DNA of 64,000 bases from Shewanella sp. MR-4. GTDB lineage: Bacteria > Pseudomonadota > Gammaproteobacteria > Enterobacterales > Shewanellaceae. The stretch is taken from assembly GCF_000014685.1 (NCBI RefSeq), contig NC_008321.1:3035001-3099000 (forward strand), read 5' to 3'. The notes below the pieces were generated by a model. That model did no database searches. It was not told the origin of the DNA and saw only the letters and a program-made list of their open reading frames with translations. This document shows positions 37,301-45,871 of this stretch, piece by piece (position 1 is the stretch's first letter; every line of letters begins with the position of its first letter). The translations under genes and the position numbers were made by a program.

Positions 37301-37494
37301 AAAGAAAATACATCATTGGTTTCGCAAGAACTAATATGGCAATAGTTGAAGCTAGGATGACAGTAGACAACAAAGAAGAGTATTTAACACTTTGCAAAGA
37401 GACCCAAAAAATATTGCAACCATTAATAGAAAAAGATAAGAATCCCGAAATAACCATGCCTTACTTAGACTCAAAGAACTGTCAAGAAAGATAA
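34303..37494 (+). CDS. Transmembrane transcription regulator: winged helix, nSTAND1 NTPase, TPR
   Basis: The 1063-residue protein begins at ATG 34303 (an upstream ATG at 34195 lacks a ribosome site). Residues about 5-105 are an OmpR/CadC-type winged helix (LEPKAMDVLLFLCQNAG, HKIINQLRRALGD, YIETIRKRGYR). Residues about 125-430 form an nSTAND1 NTPase with FPGLQAYSANYADVFFGR, Walker A GPSGSGKSS (167-175) and a diverged Walker B (ALFIDRLEVL). A membrane helix lies at about 581-605, followed by TPR-like repeats to the end. STAND proteins are signal-activated switches; here the TPR part would sense outside the membrane. The last ~330 codons are far more AT-rich than the rest. DP-EP-like gene follows 50 bp later. 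Confidence 0.88.
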   Translation: MSDSTFFLGEWQVNPSANSLLLGKQVKQLEPKAMDVLLFLCQNAGEVVSSDEIVSHCWPGVDTGDNPLHKIINQLRRALGDSATESRYIETIRKRGYRTLAEVRFPVGHEASATPQTWQGGSPFPGLQAYSANYADVFFGRSEQISTLLNRISQQIQFGRAFCLILGPSGSGKSSLINAGVLPNLMAANGFNGVGVVAYSSLDFADVSKGQLLTDLASTMLDWELNDTPVFEGMSADTLAAKLEQDPQSIIDICKQSLKNQTYATPRFALFIDRLEVLLSSPLFSDAERSAFIELLERLATSHAVLILSACRNDFYPLLVNYPSLMAGKARGAHFDLAPPTRTELLQMIRLPAVAANLSWEIDSDTAMPLDEMLCSDAASNPDALPMLQYTLQALYLQRSDDDKLLVSVYRTLGGIEGAIGKNAEQAISHLTEAEKASLPRILSLLVTLREDEKSITSRTARWSQLQSAAETALVQAMVDSRLFVSHLQNGEPCFSIAHEALLRRWPRATAWISEHNDSLSIKSRLQHLSQRWLSEDKHSAYLLAEGKPLKEAQSLKQNPLFDLDERETDFIAASSKRATMLRWTRRITVALLCVLTLTSVIMSVRSIEAEKLAQQKRLAAEDLLGFMVGDFADKMRGIGRMDLLDGISNKALEYFTDFSSQDDEKYLSFDARFQHGQTLEAMGEVAYSRNKIDEARSALLAAQEKMLPLLELQPDNLALLKTLGANAFWLGQLKYDVSDWAAARPFWEQYLLYSQTMYVIAPEDKDALMELSYAHNSLGSVSMNQQEFAKAQQDFEESLQLKLLALKNVPEDSQLIADVADTRSWLASALTSLGNLDTAIKLQEETQNQLLNYLKPNDAYMRDRLASTLGRLAELLEYKGNFESALEKLLQAQNFTEKSLLLDADNEVWKRDLFYIRTRILFLNSFINNPRVKETSQSLLDFFDSNFKSMDKQRRDYLYANALFSVATYEIKNNSPLGYDSLKKSNTIFSELVKNAPQERKYIIGFARTNMAIVEARMTVDNKEEYLTLCKETQKILQPLIEKDKNPEITMPYLDSKNCQER

Positions 37495-37544
37495 TCTTAA
37501 CTCCAGAATATAATCAGTAACTGTACTTTAAAGAGGAAAATGAA

Positions 37545-37922
37545 ATGACTACAACACAAGGCTTATCTCAGTTTATTAAAGTGAATGTCACTTTAGAAAA
37601 TGGCGAACCTGTATTTATTTACACCGATGCCAGCGGTCACCAATGCCCTGGTGATGTCACCATCACTCAAGCTGGTACTGTAACTTACCTACTCAATGAC
37701 CAAACCGGTAAAGGGCTAAAATTTGTCGGTGTAGGTTTTGTCACCCCATTCGACGAAATCGTCGATGCAGTCACCATCAGCAGCGATGGTATGTTAGTGC
37801 AACTTGTTGACCTCGATAGAACCCCTGGTACCACTAAGTTCCAATTTGTATTGAGTAATACAACAAATACCTTATTAGTATTAAGCCCAGATCCGCAAGT
37901 TATTAACAAGCCAAATCTATAA
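37545..37922 (+). CDS. Small DP-EP-like (formerly DUF1888) protein
   Basis: The 125-residue protein is beta-rich and soluble, without a signal peptide. The motif GVGFVTPFDEIVDAVTISSDGMLVQLVDLD resembles the DP-EP family, known mainly from Shewanella and structurally solved but functionally unassigned; my recall of the family is moderate. Start ATG 37545 has GAGG eight bases upstream. It follows the nSTAND regulator by 50 bp and ends in its own strong terminator, so the two may form a unit. Confidence 0.6.
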   Translation: MTTTQGLSQFIKVNVTLENGEPVFIYTDASGHQCPGDVTITQAGTVTYLLNDQTGKGLKFVGVGFVTPFDEIVDAVTISSDGMLVQLVDLDRTPGTTKFQFVLSNTTNTLLVLSPDPQVINKPNL

Positions 37923-38248
37923 TTAGAGCGGGACTGCTAAGCAGTCCCCTTTTTTCCCCTTCCACACTCCCTCTGCTTGCCACAGCCAAACGCCTGAGTG
38001 TCAATTCCCCCCCTTTTAACCAATTCTTCTTTACAAATTTGCGCATTTTTTCACCTTTACACGGCATTAATCGCGCCGAATCGACGTGAAGATTGCCTTA
38101 AATCATTCGGAAGTTAATTTTTTATTCATTTATAAACAACAGGTTAAACCAGAAGGTAAGCAGAAGGTATCTTTTCTTCCACCAGAATAAAGTCATCCTC
38201 AGAAAAGCGCCTAGCGCAGATGATTAAAGCTCACGGAGAAAGATAACA
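37923..38248. other. Intergenic region between DP-EP-like and PAS-GGDEF genes
   Basis: After the terminator the region is T/C- then A/T-rich. A 9-bp direct repeat CAGAAGGTA occurs at 38150-38158 and 38161-38169, exactly 11 bp apart, about 80 bp above the next start codon. No gene is seen. Confidence 0.5.
37929..37955 (+). terminator. Terminator of the DP-EP-like gene
   Basis: Arms GGGACTGC (37930-37937) and GCAGTCCC (37941-37948), loop TAA, followed by CTTTTTT. Confidence 0.93.
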
Positions 38249-39268
38249 ATGACAAACTCACCGAAACTGGCTCGCCAACAACCCGCCTTATCCATTGTCG
38301 ATGATGCTGCATTGCCCGCAACTCAACCTGCAAAGAGTGCCGAGTTACCGCTGAACTTTTTCGAGCATTCTTCCCTCGAGACCATTGAGCTCTTTATTCA
38401 ACATTTAACTGAAGCCGTGATCTTAGTGAATGCCAATGGCTTTATCCGTTCGTGCAATCAGCGCAGTGCCGAGCTACTCGATTGCCCGCAGGCGACTTTA
38501 AAGGGCCAAGACTGGCGCAATTTTTTGACTGAACATCATCAAGCGCGCTATGACAATCTCCTGAGCCACGATGTGCAATTAGGTACCAACTGCGGTCAAC
38601 CCGTGCAGCACCCAGCGCAGGAAACTACGCTGATCTGCGCCTCTGGCAAGGCCAAAGATGTGGAGTTGTCTATCTCTTATATTCCCAGCCATGAACCTGT
38701 GTTTGTGATGGTAATGCACGATTTAACTCAGCATAAGGCGGAAAACCAAAAGCTGCGCAAGTTGGCCGCCACCGACTCCCTCACCCAACTGGCGAACCGT
38801 CGCTATTTTGATGAAATGCTGCAACAACACTGGGAAGAATGCACCGCCAAACTGCGCCCTATCAGCGTAGTCATTATCGATGTGGATTATTTTAAGGTGT
38901 TTAATGATCAGTTTGGTCATATCCAAGGTGATGAATGTCTTAGAAAAATTGCCAAAGTGATCGCCACTATTGTGCCTATCGACATCGGTCTTGCTGCCCG
39001 TTATGGCGGCGAAGAATTTGCGCTGATCCTGCCTAATCACAATGCCAAAATGGCGCTGACCATAGCGCAAAAAATCCAGCAAGGGATTAATAACATTCGC
39101 TTTACCGACCAAGGGCTCAGGGATTATGTCTCGGTAAGCGCTAGCCAAGGGATTGCCAGTGAAGTCAATGGCCAGTTCCGTACCTCACTCGCCATGGTGT
39201 GCGCCGCCGATACCGCGCTTTACCGCGCCAAGGCCGATGGTCGTGACCGGATAAACGCCTCGCTGTAG
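38249..39268 (+). CDS. PAS-GGDEF diguanylate cyclase
   Basis: The 339-residue cytoplasmic protein has a PAS domain (about 45-165, LTEAVILVNANGFIRSCNQRSAELLDC) and a GGDEF domain (about 175-335) with an intact active-site RYGGEEF at 251-257. The RxxD inhibitory site normally found five residues before GGEEF is absent (the stretch reads IDIGLAARYGG), so feedback inhibition by c-di-GMP is not expected. It makes c-di-GMP in response to a signal bound by the PAS domain. No membrane helices. The start ATG has AGGAGAAA-type site GGAGAAAGATAACA upstream. FAD-oxidoreductase gene follows 59 bp later. Confidence 0.92.
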   Translation: MTNSPKLARQQPALSIVDDAALPATQPAKSAELPLNFFEHSSLETIELFIQHLTEAVILVNANGFIRSCNQRSAELLDCPQATLKGQDWRNFLTEHHQARYDNLLSHDVQLGTNCGQPVQHPAQETTLICASGKAKDVELSISYIPSHEPVFVMVMHDLTQHKAENQKLRKLAATDSLTQLANRRYFDEMLQQHWEECTAKLRPISVVIIDVDYFKVFNDQFGHIQGDECLRKIAKVIATIVPIDIGLAARYGGEEFALILPNHNAKMALTIAQKIQQGINNIRFTDQGLRDYVSVSASQGIASEVNGQFRTSLAMVCAADTALYRAKADGRDRINASL

Positions 39269-39327
39269 GTCGTAGCGATTGCAGCTTAAGCAATTGTCAG
39301 GAATGAAATTAAACAAGGATGTTGCCG

Positions 39328-42018
39328 ATGAAAACGCCGAATAAAAACCATAGCACTTCGGATACGTTAATCAACACTGTGGCTCAAGCACAGAGCCAAG
39401 AGACAACCGCCTCGATGAATTCACTTTCCTTAACGCCATTGCCCCTCAGTCACACGCTCGATGTATTTACCTTTCAGGCGTGGGTGAAAACCCTGCAGGG
39501 CGGGACGGTATTTCAATATTGCGACCAAGCCAATTATCCCAGCTTTATCGTACAAGTTACGCCACTCGGCCATATTGAGATTCGAGTTAATAGCCAGTTA
39601 TTACAGATTGACACTATTTCCACCTTAGGCGGCTTAAATGATGGTTATTGGCATTTATTATCCATTACCTATCAATACCATGAATTAAGCTGTTTTATCG
39701 ACGGTGATGAAATCCATTTACAGCAGCATTCAATCCCCTTAACGGATGAGGCCAAATTAAAAGCTGCCACGCAAACCATGAATGCTTTTGATGGTGAAGT
39801 TGTTAATATTAATTTGATTGAAACCTGTTTAACCGAAGCCGAAATTTTAGATTGTTATTTACATCCACACCAACAAGCGGCGCTGATTGACAGTAATTTA
39901 TATATTTATCCTAAAAAACATGCAAAGCATGAACTCCACTTAATGCCAACTCAATTGGCAAGACAGGAAGTCATGCTCATTATTTTTAATGACACCGAAT
40001 ATAGTTTTAATAAGCAGAACTTAAACAGCAACCACTTTAATAAGCAGCTACCCAGTATTATTCCTGCCCATGAACGCTGTGCTTATATGATTGAATCCAG
40101 CAGTGATAACTGGCCACATTTTATTTATAAGGCGAATTATCAAGCTAAAGAGAGTGCCGATATCAAACTGAGCTTCGATATTTTAAAATCCCTCACGCCC
40201 CATCGCTCGCACATTGATTTACAACTGAGCAATGAACTGGAATTTGATTGCTTTATTAGCCAGTCGACCTCGAGCCGATTAACGGCCGAGATCCGCATCA
40301 GTGAAAATGTGGTCACCCGACAAGCTAAGCATTTTATGCGCTTTATTAACGAAGTGCGCAGCCATATTGCCAGCGACCATATCATTACCGATGGCCAGTA
40401 TTATGCTGAGCAGGATTTTTGGGTGAGCACGGGACAACAGATGTTGGCCTACGAAAAAGCCTGCCAACTGTTTAATCGCCGCTTGCAAAAAAAGCCTCTT
40501 GCCATCATCAAATGCCGCAGCAGCCAAGAGGTAAAACTGGTCTATAAAACGGCGGTCGATTATCACCTTGCCATTAGCGTGCGCTCCAGCGGCCATGATC
40601 ACGAAGGGGAAAGTGGCGAGACCAATAGCATAGTGATCGACTTATCCTCGATGAACAGCATCGAGCTCGATCCCATCAGTGGCATTGTCGCCATTGGGCC
40701 AGGTTGTACCATGCAGGCCTTAACCCACTTTCTCGCCCAAAAGGGCTTAATGCTGCCCCACAGCACCAGCGCCTCCCATGCCTTAGCGGGTTTTATTATG
40801 GGCGGCGGTTGGGGACCTTGGTGCCGCAAATACGGCATGTGCTGCGAAAGCTTAGTGCAGGCGGAAATCGTGTTGGGCATAGGTGAAACCCAAGTGGTCT
40901 CGGCGGCCAATAAGCCCGAACTCCTCTGGGCGCTCAAGGGCGGCGGTGGCCTAAGCTACGGTATTGTCACCCGTTTTTTTGTGCAAACCTTTGCCCTGCC
41001 CCCAAGCCTGTTGAAATTTGAGCTGGAGTGGAACCCGTATCAGAAGGACAGCCAACAACTGCAAGAAACCACCCCGACCTTAAGATTATTGGAGCGTTGG
41101 GAGCAGATTATTCTGGCCGATAATTTGCCTTGTTTGCTCGGAACTAACCTTAAAATTCAAGCCAAACCCGCCCTGCTGCAAGGAGGAAAACCGCCATTAA
41201 ACATTGTGACGCAGGCGCCCCAAGAGGCTAAACATAACTGCATCATGTATGGCTATTGGGAGGGCAATCCTGCAAGCCTTGCGCACTTTATTAAGGCCCA
41301 GTTTAGTGAGGTCGGTTTAAAACCTAACCGAGTGCAAATGGCGGCCATGGGCGGCTTAACTCAATCCTATGGCGATGAATTGATGGAGAGCTGGAACCGC
41401 GAAGCGATTCAGGATTTACAACCCGTCTTAAACCATAGATTGGCTGAACTGCTTAATGATAAGGACATACAACTCTATAAAAATCAGCGGCAACATTCAC
41501 AGGATCTACTCAGACCCGCGCCCCATAGGGTGACATCACGCTTGGCCCATGCACAGGGGCTAAAACAGGGGCATATTGCGCTTATCGACAGCCTCACCTC
41601 ACCCCAACTGATTGATGGCAATCGGCAATTAGGCTTGTTTACCTATGTCACCCTAAGCGCAATTGCTGGGGATTTTTATCGCACGCTCAGTGAAGTACAA
41701 AAAAGCCAGAGCGCCTTCCCCTACAAGGAGCAGGCCTACATTATTCAGTATCAAGCATGGTGGAATAGTGAACTCCAAGAGCAAGCCTTAATGCAGGTGA
41801 ACTCTGTGTATCCCCGAGTGAATAAGGCGCTCGACTGGATAGACACCTGCCGCGATGCCAGCATTGCCAATAGCGCTGGCGCCTTTATTAGCTTTAAGGA
41901 CAATACCATTCCGACTGCACGCTACTTTGGGCAAAATTACCAAATGTTGCAGCAGGTTAAGGCCAGTTATTGCCAAGACCCCTTAAATCATTTTCGCTCG
42001 CGTAAGTCGATTGTGTAG
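39328..42018 (+). CDS. LamG-like/BBE-type FAD oxidoreductase fusion
   Basis: The 896-residue protein (ATG 39328, AAGGA eight bases upstream) fuses an N-terminal LamG/concanavalin-like beta-sandwich (about 25-185; FTFQAWVKTLQGGTVFQYC, DGYWHLLSITYQYHELSCFIDGDEI), a middle beta-rich region (about 185-330) and a berberine-bridge-enzyme-like FAD oxidase (about 370-896). The flavin domain has the covalent-His segment RSSGHDHEG (His423) and Cys505/Cys506 in KYGMCCESL, fitting bicovalent FAD attachment, plus a GGGWG and GGGGLSYGIVT motif. There is no signal peptide. BBE-type enzymes oxidise alcohols, sugars or alkaloids; the substrate here is unknown. A hairpin (42024-42059) follows. Confidence 0.85.
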   Translation: MKTPNKNHSTSDTLINTVAQAQSQETTASMNSLSLTPLPLSHTLDVFTFQAWVKTLQGGTVFQYCDQANYPSFIVQVTPLGHIEIRVNSQLLQIDTISTLGGLNDGYWHLLSITYQYHELSCFIDGDEIHLQQHSIPLTDEAKLKAATQTMNAFDGEVVNINLIETCLTEAEILDCYLHPHQQAALIDSNLYIYPKKHAKHELHLMPTQLARQEVMLIIFNDTEYSFNKQNLNSNHFNKQLPSIIPAHERCAYMIESSSDNWPHFIYKANYQAKESADIKLSFDILKSLTPHRSHIDLQLSNELEFDCFISQSTSSRLTAEIRISENVVTRQAKHFMRFINEVRSHIASDHIITDGQYYAEQDFWVSTGQQMLAYEKACQLFNRRLQKKPLAIIKCRSSQEVKLVYKTAVDYHLAISVRSSGHDHEGESGETNSIVIDLSSMNSIELDPISGIVAIGPGCTMQALTHFLAQKGLMLPHSTSASHALAGFIMGGGWGPWCRKYGMCCESLVQAEIVLGIGETQVVSAANKPELLWALKGGGGLSYGIVTRFFVQTFALPPSLLKFELEWNPYQKDSQQLQETTPTLRLLERWEQIILADNLPCLLGTNLKIQAKPALLQGGKPPLNIVTQAPQEAKHNCIMYGYWEGNPASLAHFIKAQFSEVGLKPNRVQMAAMGGLTQSYGDELMESWNREAIQDLQPVLNHRLAELLNDKDIQLYKNQRQHSQDLLRPAPHRVTSRLAHAQGLKQGHIALIDSLTSPQLIDGNRQLGLFTYVTLSAIAGDFYRTLSEVQKSQSAFPYKEQAYIIQYQAWWNSELQEQALMQVNSVYPRVNKALDWIDTCRDASIANSAGAFISFKDNTIPTARYFGQNYQMLQQVKASYCQDPLNHFRSRKSIV

Positions 42019-42194
42019 CTGAGGATTGATGGCTTGCTAGCGCAGTCAACCCATCAATCTCGGCTTGTGTCGGGCGGTCTGCTTCTTTATCACACCGCGC
42101 CAACACAGCGTTCGCAATAGCACTCGCCTAGGCGGCATTTTTAAGGCAAACTCAGCTCCCCTCGTCGTTGAATTATTTGCATTAAAGGTGATAC

Positions 42195-43091
42195 ATGACA
42201 CCGCCACCCGCACTGGCCATAGTGCTTGCCCTGCTGGCCGCGAGCCTAATGGGCACCATTGGCGTATTCGCCCGTTTTGCCGCCCTGCCCGCCGAACATA
42301 TTACCTTTTACCGCCTACTACTCGGTGCGCTGTTTTTAATGGTCTATATGCTGTTAACGGGTAAGGGACGGCAAATTCGCCATAAACCAAGCAAGCGCAC
42401 CTTGATAAATGGCGCTATGTTGGCGGGATTTATGGCTTTTTATATCGAGGCGATTGAATATACCCAAATGGCAACGGTGATCATGATTATCTATCTCGCC
42501 CCTGTGCTGGCGTCACTCTTTGCCCATTTTGTGTTTCACGAGAGGCTTAAGCGATCCAGCATCGCCAGTGTGGTGCTCGCCTTGCTAGGCTTTATGCTGA
42601 TGCTGCCCGTGACCTCGAGTCAGTCATTCTACGACAATGAAATCATGGGATATTTTTATGCCCTGCTCGCATTGCTGACCTATTGCGGTTTTATCTTAAT
42701 CAACCGGAAACCGAGTGCCGCTTCGCCCTATCAAAGCACCTTAGTCCAGCTCAGTGTCGGCGCCCTCTGCTTACTGCCCTTAGTGTTAACGACGCCCTTA
42801 GTGCCAAGTCTGAATCAATTTGCTTGGGTGCTGGCGATTGGCTTCTTTCCGGGATTTTTAGCCATTCTGTTTGCGGTAAAGGCCCTCGCGCAGCTGCCTT
42901 CGGTCACCTATGGCACCCTCTCCTACGTCGAACCTGTAGTAGTGGTCGCACTCGCTTGGTGGTTATTTGATGAGGCGCTCACAACGCAGCAAATGCTGGG
43001 AGTGGCGCTGATTATGTTGGCGGGTATGGCACAGGGCTACTTAAGCCTGCGCCACTCGGCCAGCAAAACCTTGAAGGATTGCCCGACTTAA
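42195..43091 (+). CDS. EamA/DMT-family transporter
   Basis: The 298-residue protein has ten membrane helices in two EamA halves: AASLMGTIGVFARFAALPAEHITFYRLLLG opens the first, and LPSVTYGTLSYVEPVVVVALAWWLFDEAL closes the second, a typical DMT ending. Substrate unknown. The ATG at 42195 follows AAAGGTGATAC. It is probably transcribed with the downstream lipocalin gene (68 bp gap). Confidence 0.9.
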   Translation: MTPPPALAIVLALLAASLMGTIGVFARFAALPAEHITFYRLLLGALFLMVYMLLTGKGRQIRHKPSKRTLINGAMLAGFMAFYIEAIEYTQMATVIMIIYLAPVLASLFAHFVFHERLKRSSIASVVLALLGFMLMLPVTSSQSFYDNEIMGYFYALLALLTYCGFILINRKPSAASPYQSTLVQLSVGALCLLPLVLTTPLVPSLNQFAWVLAIGFFPGFLAILFAVKALAQLPSVTYGTLSYVEPVVVVALAWWLFDEALTTQQMLGVALIMLAGMAQGYLSLRHSASKTLKDCPT

Positions 43092-43159
43092 GCGTACAGT
43101 TAAACGCACAATTAACCATATGGCTAATAATGGGCACTCGGGTTTAACAGGAGTCTTAA

Positions 43160-43690
43160 GTGAAAAAACTACTCTTACTTATCAGTGTATTAGTGCTATC
43201 GGGTTGTTTGGGCATGCCACGCAATGTCGAACCCGTTAAGGATTTTCAGCTAGAGCGTTACTTGGGCAAATGGTATGAAATTGCGAGGCTCGACCATTCC
43301 TTCGAGCGCGGATTAACCCAAGTGACCGCCGAATACAGCCTTAAAGCCGATGGCGGGGTGAAGGTCATTAATCGGGGTTATTCTGCCGATACCCAGCAAT
43401 GGAAAGAGGCCGAGGGTAAGGCCTATTTTGTCAATGGCGACGAGGAAGCCTATTTAAAGGTCTCCTTCTTCGGGCCATTTTATGGCTCCTATGTGGTCTT
43501 TGGGCTCGACCAGCAAGATTACCAATACGCCTTTATCTCTGGGCCGGATACGGATTATTTATGGCTATTGGCAAGAACCCCGACCGTATCCCCAGAGGTG
43601 ATGAAGCAATTTGTCGAGATGGCAAGCGCCCGCGGCTTTGATACCAACAGCTTGATTTATGTCGAGCAAAAAGCTGAAGTTAAGCCATAA
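43160..43690 (+). CDS. blc: Outer-membrane lipocalin Blc
   Basis: The 176-residue lipoprotein starts at GTG 43160 (AGGAG six bases upstream) and has lipobox VLSGC (Cys16). The lipocalin signature is clear: LERYLGKWYEIARLDHSFERGLTQVTAEYSL, and the end has YLWLLARTP. Bacterial Blc binds lysophospholipids or fatty acids at the outer membrane, often under envelope stress. Ends in a bidirectional terminator. Confidence 0.93.
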   Translation: MKKLLLLISVLVLSGCLGMPRNVEPVKDFQLERYLGKWYEIARLDHSFERGLTQVTAEYSLKADGGVKVINRGYSADTQQWKEAEGKAYFVNGDEEAYLKVSFFGPFYGSYVVFGLDQQDYQYAFISGPDTDYLWLLARTPTVSPEVMKQFVEMASARGFDTNSLIYVEQKAEVKP

Positions 43691-43744
43691 CCGCTCATCC
43701 AAGCGCAAACACTCTAGGCCAATACTCAAGCTAAAAGCCAGCAA

Positions 43745-43774
43745 TAAAAACGCCGCTAATAAGCGGCGTTTTTG
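43745..43774. terminator. Bidirectional terminator between blc and ybiT
   Basis: Arms AACGCCGCT (43749-43757) and AGCGGCGTT (43762-43770), A-run on the left and TTTTTG on the right. Confidence 0.92.
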
Positions 43775-43803
43775 TTTCTGAACACTTAAGGCAAAACCAG
43801 TGA

Positions 43804-45396
43804 TTAACCTTCGATGCCCTTGCTCACGAGGAACTCATCGTAGGTGCCCTTGAAGTCATTCACGCCGTTCGGGGTGATTTCAAGGATACGGTTGGCCAGT
43901 GACGATACGAATGCGCGGTCGTGACTCACAAACAACAAGGTACCTTCGTATTTTTCCAGCGCGTTGTTTAATGATTCGATCGATTCCATATCCATGTGGT
44001 TGGTTGGTTCGTCGAGCATCAGGATATTTGGCTTTTGCATGATGAGCTTACCAAATAACATACGACCCTTTTCACCACCCGACAGCACTTTGACTGACTT
44101 TTTGATGTCGTCGGCGCTAAACAGCATACGGCCTAAAATACCGCGTACCGCTTGGTCGTCATCCTCTGGTTTACGCCATTGGCTCATCCACTCGAAGAGG
44201 GTCATATCGTTTTCGAAATCTGACTCATGGTCCTGCGCGTAGTAACCGATGTTGCTGTTTTCAGACCATTGGATCAGACCTTCATCCTGAGGAATATCAT
44301 GGATTAAGGTACGCAGTAAGGTCGTTTTACCCACGCCGTTCTCACCGAGGATGGCGATACGCTCACCTACTTCAACGATAAGGTTTAAGTCTTTAAACAG
44401 CGGCGTGTCGTAACCTTTGGCTAAGTTTTCAACCACTAATGCGTTACGGAACAGTTTCTTTTCCTGATCGAAACGAATGAATGGGTTAACGCGGCTAGAG
44501 GCTTTAACTTCTTCCAGCTTGATCTTATCGATTTGACGCGCGCGCGAAGTCGCTTGTTTTGCCTTAGAAGCGTTTGCAGAGAAGCGCGCCACGAAGGTTT
44601 GCAGCTCAGAGATTTGCGCTTTCTTCTTGGCGTTGTCGGCCAGCAGGCGCTCACGGGCCTGAGAGGCCGCTTGCATATATTCGTCGTAGTTACCTGGGTA
44701 AACGCGCAGTTCACCGTAGTCTAAGTCTGCCATATGGGTACAGACTGAGTTTAAGAAGTAACGGTCGTGCGAAATGATGATCATGGTGCTATCGCGTTGG
44801 TTCAGTACGTCCTGTAACCAGCGGATAGTGTCGATGTCCAAGTTGTTGGTGGGTTCGTCGAGCAGCAGTACGTCTGGGTCAGAGAACAGCGCCTGCGCCA
44901 ATAACACCCGCAGTTTTAAACCTGGCGCGATTTCAGACATCAGACCGAAATGGCTTTCGATACCAATACCCACACCGAGCAACAGCTCACCAGCACGAGA
45001 TTCGGCGGTGTAACCGTCCATTTCGGCAAATTCCATCTCAAGGTTTGCCACGGCAATGCCGTCTTCTTCGCTCATTTCTGGCAGAGAATAAATACGGTCA
45101 CGCTCTTGCTTCACCTTCCACAGTTCACGGTGGCCCATGATCACTGTGTCGATGAGGGTGAATTCCTCATAACCGAATTGGTTCTGGCTTAACTTCCCCA
45201 GACGCTCGTTGACGTCTAAGGATACGTTACCGCTGCTCGGCTCTAGATCACCGCAAAGGATCTTCATGAAGGTTGATTTACCGCAGCCGTTCGCACCGAT
45301 AAGACCGTAACGGTTACCGCCGCCGAATTTAACTGAGATGTTTTCAAACAGTGGCTTAGAGCCAAACTGCATGGTGATATTCGCTGTAGTGATCAA
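43804..45396 (-). CDS. ybiT: ABC-F family ATPase YbiT
   Basis: The 530-residue protein aligns along its whole length with E. coli YbiT (same length). Two ABC cassettes have Walker A GANGCGKST and GENGVGKTT, LSGGEKGR in the second half, Walker B LLLDEPTNNLD and LMLDEPTNHMD, and the ABC-F linker between them (about 245-325). ABC-F proteins act on the ribosome, not in a membrane. The frame is open upstream of the start; TTG 45396, six bases after GGAAG, gives MITTANITMQFG, equal in position to the E. coli start. An upstream start would add about 16 unconserved residues. Confidence 0.95.
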   Translation of the reverse strand: MITTANITMQFGSKPLFENISVKFGGGNRYGLIGANGCGKSTFMKILCGDLEPSSGNVSLDVNERLGKLSQNQFGYEEFTLIDTVIMGHRELWKVKQERDRIYSLPEMSEEDGIAVANLEMEFAEMDGYTAESRAGELLLGVGIGIESHFGLMSEIAPGLKLRVLLAQALFSDPDVLLLDEPTNNLDIDTIRWLQDVLNQRDSTMIIISHDRYFLNSVCTHMADLDYGELRVYPGNYDEYMQAASQARERLLADNAKKKAQISELQTFVARFSANASKAKQATSRARQIDKIKLEEVKASSRVNPFIRFDQEKKLFRNALVVENLAKGYDTPLFKDLNLIVEVGERIAILGENGVGKTTLLRTLIHDIPQDEGLIQWSENSNIGYYAQDHESDFENDMTLFEWMSQWRKPEDDDQAVRGILGRMLFSADDIKKSVKVLSGGEKGRMLFGKLIMQKPNILMLDEPTNHMDMESIESLNNALEKYEGTLLFVSHDRAFVSSLANRILEITPNGVNDFKGTYDEFLVSKGIEG

Positions 45397-45871
45397 AATG
45401 AACTTCCAAATCGAGTTAGGTTGGCCGGACGTCTGGCAAGGCAACTAAGTATAACCCTATTTGCGAAAGCCAAGCTGTCTAACCTGAGGGGGTAAAAATA
45501 AACGTGGCACTATAGCAGTTTGGGCTAAATTATCAACTAAAAAGGCCTACTTAGCCGCGAATCGTCAAGCAAAATAACGGGCTATAACGCTTATTTTAGT
45601 GCTGGTATTAACCTAAGCTAACGGCTTATTTCAGCAACATTTTTACCGGATGATTCAAGCTAATGGAATGGGATGACAGCAGGATGAATCCGCAAAGTAA
45701 TTCGCGAGTCGAATGTAAGGTTTGTGCTTGAGTTTGGGCAGGCATTTAGGCTGAGGCGGATATTTATGTTCAAACAATACAGCCCGCAAAATGCGGGCTG
45801 GATTGGGAGTGCTTACTCACTGTATCTCGATTTAGTGAGGCAAAGTATTATCACTCATGCGAGCGCAAGCG
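45397..45871. other. Spacer between ybiT and copA
   Basis: Contains the copA hairpin at 45780-45800 and otherwise only AT-rich sequence; a 61-codon rightward frame at 45724 has no ribosome site and is not supported. Confidence 0.5.
45771..45800 (-). terminator. Probable terminator of copA
   Basis: Arms CAGCCCGCA (45780-45788) and TGCGGGCTG (45792-45800). Reading leftward the stem is followed by TATTGTTTG, a weak T-tract, about 70 bp after the copA stop. Confidence 0.65.
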
